DNA of 64,000 nt from the NCBI GenBank assembly GCA_018970725.1, contig JAGWVU010000008.1:1-64000 (forward strand), given 5' to 3'. Made by a program: the position numbers and the translations under genes. This document shows positions 16,065 to 24,503 of this stretch, one piece after another. Below the pieces are notes generated by a model. That model was not told the DNA's origin. It searched no databases and saw only the letters and a program-made list of their open reading frames with translations. The DNA is from Verrucomicrobiota bacterium. GTDB lineage: Bacteria > Verrucomicrobiota > Verrucomicrobiia > Verrucomicrobiales > DEV007. The stretch's first letter is position 1. Each line of letters starts with the position of its first letter.

Positions 16065-16094
16065 TTGACAAATTTATTTGATTTGAGCAATAAT
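16065..16094 (+). promoter_or_regulatory. Sigma-70-like promoter of zinc ribbon-priA
   Basis: TTGACA (perfect) at 16065-16070 and AATAAT (5/6) at 16089-16094 are separated by 18 bp. The surrounding 15940-16113 is strikingly AT-rich against a GC-rich genome. The spacing to the ATG at 16114 leaves a short leader. Confidence 0.6.
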
Positions 16095-16113
16095 TTTGAT
16101 AATTTTTAGAGAT

Positions 16114-16353
16114 ATGGCCGATTACGAAAAGAAAACCCTCCTAGACCGGGCTCGGCGCGCTCAAAAAATCGTCGAGAATCCGGGTAAATATAAGATTTGT
16201 GAAGGTTGCGATTCGATCGTTGCTTCCAAGGTCAATCTCTGCCCCAACTGCCACAGTTACCGGTTCGAAGAAGCCGAGCATCTGGTGGTGGCCCAAGCCC
16301 GGGCGCTGGGATCCCGGGAGCAACAGTCCGTCGTTTCCGAAGACTTGATCTGA
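16114..16353 (+). CDS. Small zinc-ribbon protein, Verrucomicrobiota type
   Basis: This 79-residue protein begins MADYEKKTLLDRARRAQKI and carries CEGC...CPNC, two CxxC knuckles 11 residues apart that should bind one zinc. The type is widespread in Verrucomicrobiota and is a useful taxonomic hint. The function is unknown; a role in RNA or ribosome binding is a guess from fold and charge. ATG 16114 is preferred over the upstream TTG at 16096 because conservation starts there. The priA start follows after 10 bp, so the two are likely cotranscribed. Confidence 0.75.
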   Translation: MADYEKKTLLDRARRAQKIVENPGKYKICEGCDSIVASKVNLCPNCHSYRFEEAEHLVVAQARALGSREQQSVVSEDLI

Positions 16354-16363
16354 TTCGTTCCTG

Positions 16364-18664
16364 TTGTCCGGTTCCTCCCGTCTCCAACAGGGCCATCTGG
16401 CCGGTCTGGCCAGCTCGGCCGCCCTCAAGTGCCTTGTCCTGGTCGACGAGGCTCCGGACCTCGAGTTGTGGTATGCGGTTCCCGACGCCTTGATCGGGAT
16501 GGAACTCCGCGGGTGCCGCGTGAGCGTTCCCTTGAGACGCCGCAAGGTTCAGGGCACGGTGATCCTGGTGGCCCCCGTCGAGGGGCAGGAAGGATTTGCC
16601 CTGCGGCCGCTCGCCGCGTTGCTGCACCCCAAGCCGCTCGTTCCGTCGGCCCTTTTGGATTTGGCGGGTTGGATGGCCGAATATTATGCCTGCCGGCTCG
16701 AGGTGGTGGTGCGCGGCATGATCCCGGAAATGATCCGGACCGGTTCCTCCGGTTTCAAGACCCGGAAAGCGGTGCGGCTGAAAAAAGAGATCACGGCGGA
16801 GGAATTGGAGGCGATGCGCCGCAAGGCTCCGCGGCAGGCGGCCATCCTCGAGGAGTTGAGTCCGGGGAGCGAGGTTCTCCTGTCGGCCCTCTCCTCCCAG
16901 CAGACCAGCGCGGCGCAGGCGATCAAACGGTTGGAGGAAGACGGTTGGATCGAGGTCGTCGACCGGATCCAAACGCGTGATCCGTCCGGGGCCGAGCAAT
17001 TTTTGCCCAGTCAACCCTTGGCGTTGACCGATGAACAGGCGGAGGCGTTGCGGGTCATCGAGCTCGATCTGGAAGCGGATCCGGCCGACCGGAAACCGAT
17101 TTTGCTCAAGGGGGTGACCGGGTCCGGGAAGACCGAGGTCTATTTGCAGGCGATCGCGAAAGTCATCGACCAGGGGTGGAACGTGATCGTGCTGGTGCCG
17201 GAAATCTCGCTCACCCCGCAGACCACGGAACGCTTCAAGCGGCGTTTTGCCCTGATTCAGGACCGGGTGGCCATCCTCCACAGCCATCTCTCGGAGGGGG
17301 AGCGGCACGACGAGTGGCGGAAGATCCTCGATGGCAAGGCCCGGATCACGATCGGGGCGCGCAGTGCCATTTTCGCGCCGATGGAGAAGGTGGGGTTGAT
17401 CGTGGTGGACGAGGAGCATGAAAACACCTACAAGCAGGACAGCCTGCCGCGTTACCAGGGGAGGGATGTGGCCGTGGTCCGGGGGCGGATCGAAGGGGCC
17501 ACGGTCTTGCTGGGCAGCGCCACGCCTTCCCTCGAATCCTGGCAAAACACCCGGAACGGGAAATACAAGTTGGTGGAGTTGACGCGGCGCGCCGATGACC
17601 AGCGGATGCCGGTGACGCGGGTGATCGACATGCGTTCCGAGGGCCGCCTCCGCCGGGCCGGGCAGAAAGAGGTGGCCACGATCATTTCCGAGCCGTTGCG
17701 GATCGCGATCGACCAGCGGATCGCGCGGGGGGAGCAGACGATTCTCTTTCTCAACCGGCGTGGGTTCTCCCCTTCGGTTCTCTGTCAGGACTGCGGGCAT
17801 CGGGTGGAGTGCCCGCATTGCAGCGTGACCTTGACCTACCATGAGGCGGACAGTCGTCTGGTCTGTCACCTCTGCGGATTCCAACGGGTGCCGCTGAAAA
17901 AATGCCCGGAGTGCAAGAGCGGCACCATCTTTTTGGCCGGGTTCGGAACGGAACGGGTGGAGCAAATCCTCCGCAAGGTGTTTCCCAAGGCGCGCGTCGC
18001 CCGGATCGATACCGATTCGATGAAGCGGAAGACGCAGTTGGAGGACACGCTCAACGATTTCAAGGCGCAGAAGTATGATCTGCTCATCGGCACGCAGATG
18101 ATCGCCAAAGGTCTGCACTTTCCGAACGTCACCCTCGTGGGGGTTTTGAATGCGGACCTCGGGCTGCACATTCCGGATTTCCGGGCCGGGGAACGCACCT
18201 TCCAGCTCTTGACCCAGGTGGCGGGCCGGGCGGGCCGGGGGCATCTTCTCGGGGAAGTGCTGGTGCAGACCTTCACGCCCCACAATCCTTCCATCCAGTA
18301 TGCGCGGCATCACGACTTCGAAGGCTTTGCGACGCAGGAGATGGAGGCGCGGCGGACCCTGAATTTCCCTCCCTTCGTCCACGTGACCCTGATCACGGCC
18401 CGGTCCGAGCACGAGCGGCGCGCCCAGTTCTGCGCGGAGACGTTGCACAAGCGCCTTGTCTCGGACTTGCCGGCGGAGTTCCTCATCAGTGATCCGATGC
18501 CTTCGCCCCTGGTGCGGATGGCCAATCAATTCCGGTTCCAGTTGCTCATGCGGGCGAAGAACCCGCGCCGCATGGTGGCGCACATCCGCAAGCACCTTGA
18601 CGCCCTGACGTTCCCCGAAGACGTCATTGTCACGGTGGATATCGATGCCTACAACCTCTCTTGA
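16364..18664 (+). CDS. priA: Primosomal helicase PriA
   Basis: This 766-residue 3'-5' helicase restarts stalled replication forks by loading the primosome and DnaB. The N-terminal DNA-binding part (about 1-220) is followed by Walker A GVTGSGKTE near 251, DEEH near 348 and GSATPSLES near 384. Eight zinc-binding cysteines follow (CQDCGH, CPHC, CHLC, CPEC, residues about 475-515), then the helicase C-domain with TQMIAKGLHFPNV and GRAGRG. The start is TTG 16364; no ATG is available near the conserved N-terminus. Its 3' end overlaps the convergent kinase gene by 16 bp. Confidence 0.95.
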   Translation: MSGSSRLQQGHLAGLASSAALKCLVLVDEAPDLELWYAVPDALIGMELRGCRVSVPLRRRKVQGTVILVAPVEGQEGFALRPLAALLHPKPLVPSALLDLAGWMAEYYACRLEVVVRGMIPEMIRTGSSGFKTRKAVRLKKEITAEELEAMRRKAPRQAAILEELSPGSEVLLSALSSQQTSAAQAIKRLEEDGWIEVVDRIQTRDPSGAEQFLPSQPLALTDEQAEALRVIELDLEADPADRKPILLKGVTGSGKTEVYLQAIAKVIDQGWNVIVLVPEISLTPQTTERFKRRFALIQDRVAILHSHLSEGERHDEWRKILDGKARITIGARSAIFAPMEKVGLIVVDEEHENTYKQDSLPRYQGRDVAVVRGRIEGATVLLGSATPSLESWQNTRNGKYKLVELTRRADDQRMPVTRVIDMRSEGRLRRAGQKEVATIISEPLRIAIDQRIARGEQTILFLNRRGFSPSVLCQDCGHRVECPHCSVTLTYHEADSRLVCHLCGFQRVPLKKCPECKSGTIFLAGFGTERVEQILRKVFPKARVARIDTDSMKRKTQLEDTLNDFKAQKYDLLIGTQMIAKGLHFPNVTLVGVLNADLGLHIPDFRAGERTFQLLTQVAGRAGRGHLLGEVLVQTFTPHNPSIQYARHHDFEGFATQEMEARRTLNFPPFVHVTLITARSEHERRAQFCAETLHKRLVSDLPAEFLISDPMPSPLVRMANQFRFQLLMRAKNPRRMVAHIRKHLDALTFPEDVIVTVDIDAYNLS

Positions 18665-20457
18665 TCAGGGCGCCGGTGGGGGCGGCGGGCGCGGATCGAG
18701 GGTCCGATGTCCTGAAGATCGACCGGTCCCAGATTCTCCAAGCGGATTTCCCGGAGGCTCGCTCCCGGGATGTTGGCAAAGACCAGGGCGAGGCGGCGCG
18801 GCGGATCGGCAAACCCGCCTTCCTTGAAGGTGACCAACGCGGCGCGAACCCCGTTGACGAAGAGGGCGGCCCGTCCGTCCTTGCCGCTGAGCACGAGTTC
18901 CAGGTCGTTGTCCTCCCCGGTTTTCCAGAAGGAACGGTCGAAGCCGGTGTTTTTCTTGCGGAACCCCTGTTCGTGCAGGCTCCCGCTCCCCGGCACCCCG
19001 GCCTTGTCCCCGGACACGTGAACCCAGCCCGCCAAATCGTCGTCACTCACCGCCGGGGCCTCCCGGTCCGTGAAGCCGATCCCGAACCAACCCGGCGTCG
19101 GATTTTTCAAGCCGGAAACCACCAGCCGGATCGTGTCAGAGGGAACCGCAGCCCCGGTGAGGTCGAACGTGGCCAATTGGCGACCCCCCTCCGCCCGCAG
19201 TTCCCGGCCGGTGCATTGCAAACCCGGCGTGGCGGACCATGCCCGGCCACGGAGCGGGCCGGCAGCGTCCGTCACCGATGACGCGTGGAGGTGGCCCGCG
19301 CTGCGGGAATGGAACGGGGCCGCGAAGCGGGCCGGGCCGCCGGACCCGATGCCCGCCGTGGTGGCAAGATGGAGCGCGGCGGCGATTGCCGGAAGGAGGA
19401 GGGCCAGAAGCAACGCCGGGGGAAGCGGGAGCCGGGTCGGCACCGGCCCTTGGGGGGGCGCGGAGACCGGGGCGCGGGGTATCGGTGTGGCCGGTTTGGG
19501 GCGGGTGGAGCGCGGCGCCTTCCCGTCAAGTTCGGCCGGACGGATCACCGGGACTTTCCCGGTTAAGTTCCCGCCTGGGGCGGGGACTTCGGGGGGGAGC
19601 GGCTCGATCACGAGGACCTCCCCGTCCTGGTCGGTGGTCAACGGAAGCCGTTCCAGCGCCTCTTGCGCGGTTTGGGGGCGGTGTCGGCTGTCCCGGTTCA
19701 TGAGCCACATGACCCATTGGCAAAGGTGATAAGGCAGGTCGGGCCGGAGCCGGTCCAACGGTTCGTAGGTTCCGTCGAGGTGGGCGGTCATGACCCGGGC
19801 CACGGAAGGGCCATCGAACGGGTAGCGCCCGGTCAGGCAAAAGTAATAGACGCAGCCCATCGCGTAGAGATCCGTCGCCTGGGAGAGTTCGCGCAGTTCA
19901 AACTGCTCCGGTGCCATGAAATAGATCGTGCCGACGATCGAGCGGTCGTGCCGCACGGTTTGCAGGCTGGGTTGGGCGCTGATTTTGGCCAGCCCGAAGT
20001 CGAGCACCTTGATCTGGAACCTGCCTGAGGGAAGCCAGACCAGCATGATGTTGGCCGGCTTCAGGTCTCGGTGCAGCATGTCCTGTTCCCCCGCGGCGAT
20101 GAGGGCCTCGAGCGTCTGCTGGGCCACGGCGTGGAAATCCTCGAGGGTCAGGACATTCCGTTGGACGACCGCGTGCAAGGTTTCCCCGTGGAGGAGTTCC
20201 ATCACCACGAATCCGCCCTCTGCATCCTGCTGGATATCGAAGATGGAAACGATGTTGGGGTGGTTCAGCGCGGACATGGCCGTGGCCTCTTTCATCAAGG
20301 CCTGCCGCACCATCTCGATCTGTTCCGCGGTGGCTCCCGGATCGACGAGGATCCGCTTGATGGCCACTTCCCGGTTGAGACGGGTGTCCAAGGCGCGGTA
20401 GACTTGGCCCCGCCCCCCTTGACCGATCTTTTCGCGGATTTCGTAGCGCTCGCCCAT
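18649..20457 (-). CDS. Ser/Thr protein kinase with extracytoplasmic C-domain
   Basis: This 602-residue Hanks-type kinase has the glycine loop IGQGGRGQVY (11-20), K34 in VAIKRI, catalytic HRDLKPANIM near 129, DFGLAK near 150 and MAPEQ near 175, so the kinase domain (about 1-270) looks active. A Pro-rich linker (about 290-340) and one transmembrane helix (about 343-365) lead to a C-terminal domain of about 230 residues. It resembles a laminin-G/concanavalin-like sandwich (LELVLSGKDGRAALFVNG) and probably sits in the periplasm. It lacks the PASTA repeats usual in peptidoglycan-sensing kinases. The ligand is unknown. Convergent with priA. Confidence 0.9.
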   Translation of the reverse strand: MGERYEIREKIGQGGRGQVYRALDTRLNREVAIKRILVDPGATAEQIEMVRQALMKEATAMSALNHPNIVSIFDIQQDAEGGFVVMELLHGETLHAVVQRNVLTLEDFHAVAQQTLEALIAAGEQDMLHRDLKPANIMLVWLPSGRFQIKVLDFGLAKISAQPSLQTVRHDRSIVGTIYFMAPEQFELRELSQATDLYAMGCVYYFCLTGRYPFDGPSVARVMTAHLDGTYEPLDRLRPDLPYHLCQWVMWLMNRDSRHRPQTAQEALERLPLTTDQDGEVLVIEPLPPEVPAPGGNLTGKVPVIRPAELDGKAPRSTRPKPATPIPRAPVSAPPQGPVPTRLPLPPALLLALLLPAIAAALHLATTAGIGSGGPARFAAPFHSRSAGHLHASSVTDAAGPLRGRAWSATPGLQCTGRELRAEGGRQLATFDLTGAAVPSDTIRLVVSGLKNPTPGWFGIGFTDREAPAVSDDDLAGWVHVSGDKAGVPGSGSLHEQGFRKKNTGFDRSFWKTGEDNDLELVLSGKDGRAALFVNGVRAALVTFKEGGFADPPRRLALVFANIPGASLREIRLENLGPVDLQDIGPSIRARRPHRRPDQERL

Positions 20458-20548
20458 GGTCGCAGTTGCCTTTCAGCAAACAGGGCGGCCCGCTTGTCTG
20501 GCAACCACAAACTTTCGCCCGCCGCGGCGGGACCTAGAGAAACGCGGG

Positions 20549-21073
20549 TCAGGCCCGGTTCCAGGGCATGCGGGCCAGCAGCAGGCCCATGCCGCACCAA
20601 TCCGTGATTCCGGCGAAGACCAACCCCGCTCCGATGAATGCGGAGAGAAAAATGAAGGCGGGATGCACAAAATGCGCCAGGAGCACCCCGGTCAGGACCA
20701 GGGAACCGGCAGCGATGCGGACCTGACGCTCCAACGGGATCACTTTGCCCGGGCCGCGGGTCACCGGCAGCCCGGCCTCTTCCCAAGCCAGGGTGCCGCC
20801 GGTGAGGACGTGGCACTCGTGGAAGCCGTTCTCTTCCAATCGCTTCGCGGCTTCCGTCGCGCGCCCTCCGCCGCGGCAGACCAGGTAGAGCGGGGTATCG
20901 GCCGCGCAACCGGAGGCCCGCAGCCGGGCGGGGTCGAGCCGGTCCAACGGCATCAATTCGACACCGGGAATGTGAATCTGCGCATGTTCCGCCGGCGTCC
21001 TGACATCGATGACGCGGAGTGGTTGTCCAGCTTGGCGGAGCTGCTCGAGGTCATGAGGGGCGATGGTCTGCAT
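20549..21073 (-). CDS. Rhodanese-like protein with DUF2892 membrane tail
   Basis: This 174-residue protein combines a rhodanese domain (about 1-100; RVIDVRTPAEHAQ, then the active-site loop CRGGGRA with the persulfide Cys) with a C-terminal pair of hydrophobic helices of DUF2892 type (about 110-165). The arrangement is the same as in YgaP, a membrane-anchored sulfurtransferase. The ATG at 21073 gives the canonical rhodanese start; the frame stays open to 21319 without domain-like sequence. The sulfur acceptor is unknown. Confidence 0.85.
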   Translation of the reverse strand: MQTIAPHDLEQLRQAGQPLRVIDVRTPAEHAQIHIPGVELMPLDRLDPARLRASGCAADTPLYLVCRGGGRATEAAKRLEENGFHECHVLTGGTLAWEEAGLPVTRGPGKVIPLERQVRIAAGSLVLTGVLLAHFVHPAFIFLSAFIGAGLVFAGITDWCGMGLLLARMPWNRA

Positions 21074-21401
21074 GAGGAGGATGCCTTCTACCGCCGGCTG
21101 CGATCTGTCCAATGAAACTGGCGAATGAGAGTTGAAGGGATTGAGGGTTGGACAGGTTTGTTTTTTGGCAAGGGAGTGGGTGAGGGTGAGGCGGGCCAGG
21201 GGTTTGATCTCTTGTTGCCCATCGCCCATGAACTTTTGCATCCGGCTTGGATTGGGGCAGATCCCGGTGCGGCAGGATGTTGCCGGGCTTTGCCAACTGG
21301 GGCTCGACTTGCTTGCCAACGGCTGGAAGTGGAGCGGGCTACGGCATGACTGCCAGCAAACTCCATTCCCCCGTGCCCTCGGGATGAGGGACTTGCGAAA
21401 G
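21074..21401. other. 328-bp gap without supported gene
   Basis: I see no protein with recognisable features in this stretch on either strand, only short GC-driven frames. It holds the upstream region of the rhodanese gene and the downstream flank of tRNA-Glu. Confidence 0.4.
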
Positions 21402-21473
21402 CGACCCGTACGGGAATCGAACCCGTGTTACTGCCGTGAAAGGGCGGTGTCCTAACCGCTAGACGAACGGGTC
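21402..21473 (-). tRNA. tRNA-Glu(TTC)
   Basis: A complete cloverleaf of 72 nt: acceptor GACCCGT/ACGGGTC, anticodon stem CGCCC with loop containing TTC (CTTTCAC), and T-arm ACGGG-TTCGATT-CCCGT. CCA is not encoded. Its 5' 15 nt are shared with the 3' end of waaA. Confidence 0.96.
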
Positions 21474-22895
21474 ATTGCTGACCGTGCGGCTTTCGCGTTG
21501 CGGGCTGGAAACTTCGTCATTCGGGGGGCGGGTGCAAGGGAAAAATCGATCTTTGTCGTTTCCGGTTGCGGCGAGGTAGGGGGCGAGGGCGGCGACGGTG
21601 CGGGCGGCGGCACCTTGATCCTGTTCGACCACGCGGCGTCCGGCGGCGACGATGGCGGCGGCGCGCTCCGGGTTTTCGAGGAGACCGGCCATGATTTCCG
21701 GGAGTTCGGCGGGATTCTGGATGCGGGCCCAGCCGCCGGCGGCGTCGAGTCTGGCCGCGAGGCTGGCGAAATTTTTCAGTTCGGGCCCGGCGACGACCGG
21801 GGTTCCGGCGAGGATGGGTTCGATCGGGTTCTGGCCTTCGTCGGAGAGGAAGCTTTTGCCGATGAGGACGAGGGCCGCGAGGTGATACCAGGCCCAGAGT
21901 TCCCCGGTGGTGTTGACCACGAGGCAACGGCCGGCGGAGGGTGGGGGCAGGGAGGCCGGAGCCGCGTCCAGTTCGGTTTTGAGGACTGGATCGAGGCCGA
22001 GGTCGCGCAAGTCCCGGCGCACCGCTTCCCCGCGTTCAAAGTGCCGCGGCACGGCGATGAGGAAGGCATCCGGGAGGCGGTCGCGGAGTTTGAGGAAGGC
22101 CCGTCCGATGAGCTTTTCCTCCCCCGGATGGGTGCTCCCGGCGAGGACGACGGGGCCGGTGGCGGAGCCGCGGAGGGCGTCGAGAAGTTCCCGGAAACGG
22201 GTGATCATGGCCTCCGGGACCGGTTGGGCGGATTGATCGTATTTGATGCTGCCGGGGCAGGAGATCCGTTCCGGCGGGATGCCGAGCGCGGCCCAGCGGG
22301 TGGCGTCGTCCGGTGTCTGGACGAGGACCCGGGTGAGTTCTCCGAAGAGCGGGCGGGTGAGAGGGGCGAAGGTGCGGTAGCGTCGCTCGGAGCGGGGGGA
22401 GAGGCGGGCATTGACGAGGACGACCGGGACCGCGTTGCGGCGGGCATGGACGAGGAGATTGGGCCAGAGTTCGGCCTCGACGAGGACCAGGAGTCCCGGT
22501 TGGAGGAGGGAGAAGGCGGAAGCGACGGCCCAGGGGAGGTCGAGCGGATGGTAGAGCACTTCACAGAGGTCCTGGCACCGGGTGAGGGCGAGTTCGTGGG
22601 CGGTGGAGGTGGTGCAGGAGAGGATGACGGGGAGACCGGGGTGGGCCTGGCGGAGTGCTTGGATGAATTTGAGGGCCACGAGCACTTCGCCCACGCTGAC
22701 GGCCTGCACCCAGACCGGGCGGGTGGTTCCCCTGAGCCGGGCCCGGGCAGCGGGGGAGTAGAGGCCGAAGCGCTGGAAAAAATCGCGCCCGTAATTGCCG
22801 CGCCGGAACATTTTGGCGAGGTAAGCCGGGGACGTCAGCAGGATGCCGGGAGGGAGGAGGAGATTGTAGAGGAGCGAGACGGCGCGCAGATTCAT
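21459..22895 (-). CDS. waaA: 3-deoxy-D-manno-octulosonic acid transferase
   Basis: This 478-residue GT30 enzyme adds Kdo to lipid A precursor at the inner membrane. An N-terminal hydrophobic anchor (MNLRAVSLLYNLLLPPGILL) precedes VWVQAVSVGEVLVALKFI (the acceptor-side Glu), LVEAELWPNLL, VLVNARLSPRSERRY, VVLAGSTHPGEE and the donor-side SFLSDEGQNPIEP. The protein is longer than the usual 420-430 residues because the frame continues about 45 residues past the fold and ends inside tRNA-Glu (stop TAG is part of the tRNA). The gene is third in an operon with rhomboid and rsmD (10-bp gap to rsmD). Confidence 0.93.
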   Translation of the reverse strand: MNLRAVSLLYNLLLPPGILLTSPAYLAKMFRRGNYGRDFFQRFGLYSPAARARLRGTTRPVWVQAVSVGEVLVALKFIQALRQAHPGLPVILSCTTSTAHELALTRCQDLCEVLYHPLDLPWAVASAFSLLQPGLLVLVEAELWPNLLVHARRNAVPVVLVNARLSPRSERRYRTFAPLTRPLFGELTRVLVQTPDDATRWAALGIPPERISCPGSIKYDQSAQPVPEAMITRFRELLDALRGSATGPVVLAGSTHPGEEKLIGRAFLKLRDRLPDAFLIAVPRHFERGEAVRRDLRDLGLDPVLKTELDAAPASLPPPSAGRCLVVNTTGELWAWYHLAALVLIGKSFLSDEGQNPIEPILAGTPVVAGPELKNFASLAARLDAAGGWARIQNPAELPEIMAGLLENPERAAAIVAAGRRVVEQDQGAAARTVAALAPYLAATGNDKDRFFPCTRPPNDEVSSPQRESRTVSNDPFV

Positions 22896-22905
22896 GGGCG
22901 GCGGT

Positions 22906-23487
22906 TCAGGCGGTGGGGGCCGGGGCGCGCGGTTGGAAGAACTGGATCATGTTGGTGCCATAATTGCGGGCCTCCACCAGCTCCCAAAGCGGGCTTTGGG
23001 GATCCGGGGTATCCCGCGGGGCTTCGAGAATGAGCACGCCGAGCGGGGCCACGATCCGCGGCAAATTCGGGGAGGCGATGAGCGCGGCGCCGAAATCGGT
23101 ATCGCCGGGGCGGGTCGCATACGGAGGATCCGCGAAGACGAGGTCATACTGGAGGGAGCCGGCTTGGGCCTGGCCGGAGAGGAAGGCCTCCACGGATTGG
23201 CGCACCACGCGGCCGGCGGTGAGACCGGCCCGGCGCAAGTTGTCCTCGATGCAGCTGCAGGCTTCCTTGCGGGCCTCCACGAAAACGGCGGAGGCGGCGC
23301 CCCGGCTGAGGGACTCGATGCCGAGGGTGCCGCTTCCGGCGAATAGATCGAGCACCGAGGCCCTGGCGACGCGGTCACCGAGGATGGAGAAGATGGAAGA
23401 GCGGACGCGGTCGGTGGTGGGTCGGGTCAAGTCGCCCTTGGGGGCGCGGAGGGAGACGCCGCTGGCGGAGCCGGAGATGACGCGCAT
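22906..23487 (-). CDS. rsmD: 16S rRNA m2G966 methyltransferase RsmD
   Basis: This 193-residue SAM-dependent enzyme methylates G966 of 16S rRNA during 30S assembly. It starts MRVISG, as the family does, with the SAM loop VLDLFAGSGTLGIESLSRGA near residues 45-64, the acidic VEARKEA motif and the catalytic FADPPY near 119-124. Size and order are normal. It begins 11 bp after the rhomboid stop. Confidence 0.93.
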   Translation of the reverse strand: MRVISGSASGVSLRAPKGDLTRPTTDRVRSSIFSILGDRVARASVLDLFAGSGTLGIESLSRGAASAVFVEARKEACSCIEDNLRRAGLTAGRVVRQSVEAFLSGQAQAGSLQYDLVFADPPYATRPGDTDFGAALIASPNLPRIVAPLGVLILEAPRDTPDPQSPLWELVEARNYGTNMIQFFQPRAPAPTA

Positions 23488-23498
23488 GGAGGGATCGG

Positions 23499-24395
23499 TC
23501 AGTCGTTGCGACGGCCGAGATTTTCACTGGCGCGTTCGAGGATGCGGCGTTCCGCCGGGGTGAGAGAGCCGATGCCCTCCCGGTTGATTTTGTCGAGGAC
23601 CTCGTTGTAATCCGCCTTGGGATCGCTGAACTGGGCATCGATCACGTTGGGTTGGCCGGGCCGGGGGCGGTAAGGCGCGGAGGGGGAGGAGCGCGGGGAA
23701 GGAGAGGGCTTGCGCTTTTTGGAGGACCGGGTGAACCGGATGGCGGGGAGGGTGATGCGCTGGCGGAAGAACTTGCCGTGGACGATGCCGTAGAGGGCTC
23801 CGCCGAGGTGGGCGAGGTAGGCGGTTCCGCCGCTGGAGACGGGTGAGGTGAGGGACATGAGGCCGAGGAGGCCGTTGAGGATGACGAAGCCCCAGGCGAG
23901 CCGCACGAGGGTGAAGGAGAAGGGAAAGGGGAAAATCCGGACCATGAGGCGGGGCTCGATGGTGACGAAGACGAACATGAGGGCGGAGATGGAGGCGGAG
24001 GCGCCGACGATGGCGCAGGGACGACCGGCGGCGGATTGGAGGAGCCACTCGAAGAGCGCGCCGCAAACGCCGCCCGCCAGATAGATGAGGGCGAACTGGG
24101 TGGCCCCGAGGGCCGAGACCACGGTGCGGCCGACGAAGTGGAGCCCGAGCATGTTCAGGAGCACGTGCAGGAAGCCTCCGTGGATGAACTGGTAGGTCAC
24201 GAGGCGCCACACTTCGCCCCGGGCGAGGGCGCGGGAGCTGAACGCGCCCCATTCCCCGGCGCCAGGGAGAAGGAAGAGGAGCGTCGATAGGGCGATAAAC
24301 ACCCAGACGATCCGCTCCGGGTCCGACCAAAACGCGGCGTTCGCGCCGCTCCAACCGGAGTCGCGCCGCATGTAGTCCCTGTCGTTTGCTCCCAT
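23499..24395 (-). CDS. Rhomboid-family intramembrane serine protease
   Basis: This 298-residue protein has six or so hydrophobic helices. The catalytic Ser is in GASASISALM near residue 132 (GxSx, where GxSG is common) and the His in AHLGGALYG near 195. FIHGGFLHVLLNMLGLHFVG is the conserved HxxxN segment. A soluble tail of about 80 residues (a basic linker then KADYNEVLDKINREGIGSL and LTPAERRILERASE) resembles the tail found in related bacterial rhomboids. Substrates are unknown. First gene of the rhomboid-rsmD-waaA operon. Confidence 0.9.
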   Translation of the reverse strand: MGANDRDYMRRDSGWSGANAAFWSDPERIVWVFIALSTLLFLLPGAGEWGAFSSRALARGEVWRLVTYQFIHGGFLHVLLNMLGLHFVGRTVVSALGATQFALIYLAGGVCGALFEWLLQSAAGRPCAIVGASASISALMFVFVTIEPRLMVRIFPFPFSFTLVRLAWGFVILNGLLGLMSLTSPVSSGGTAYLAHLGGALYGIVHGKFFRQRITLPAIRFTRSSKKRKPSPSPRSSPSAPYRPRPGQPNVIDAQFSDPKADYNEVLDKINREGIGSLTPAERRILERASENLGRRND

Positions 24396-24503
24396 CGCTT
24401 GCGGTCAGTGAAAAGAGATCATACGCCGGGAGTTCGCTCTTGGCAAAAAGGCGTCGACAAGATCGTTCGCGGGCGGAAGGTGAAAGGGAAACCGGAAGGA
24501 CGG

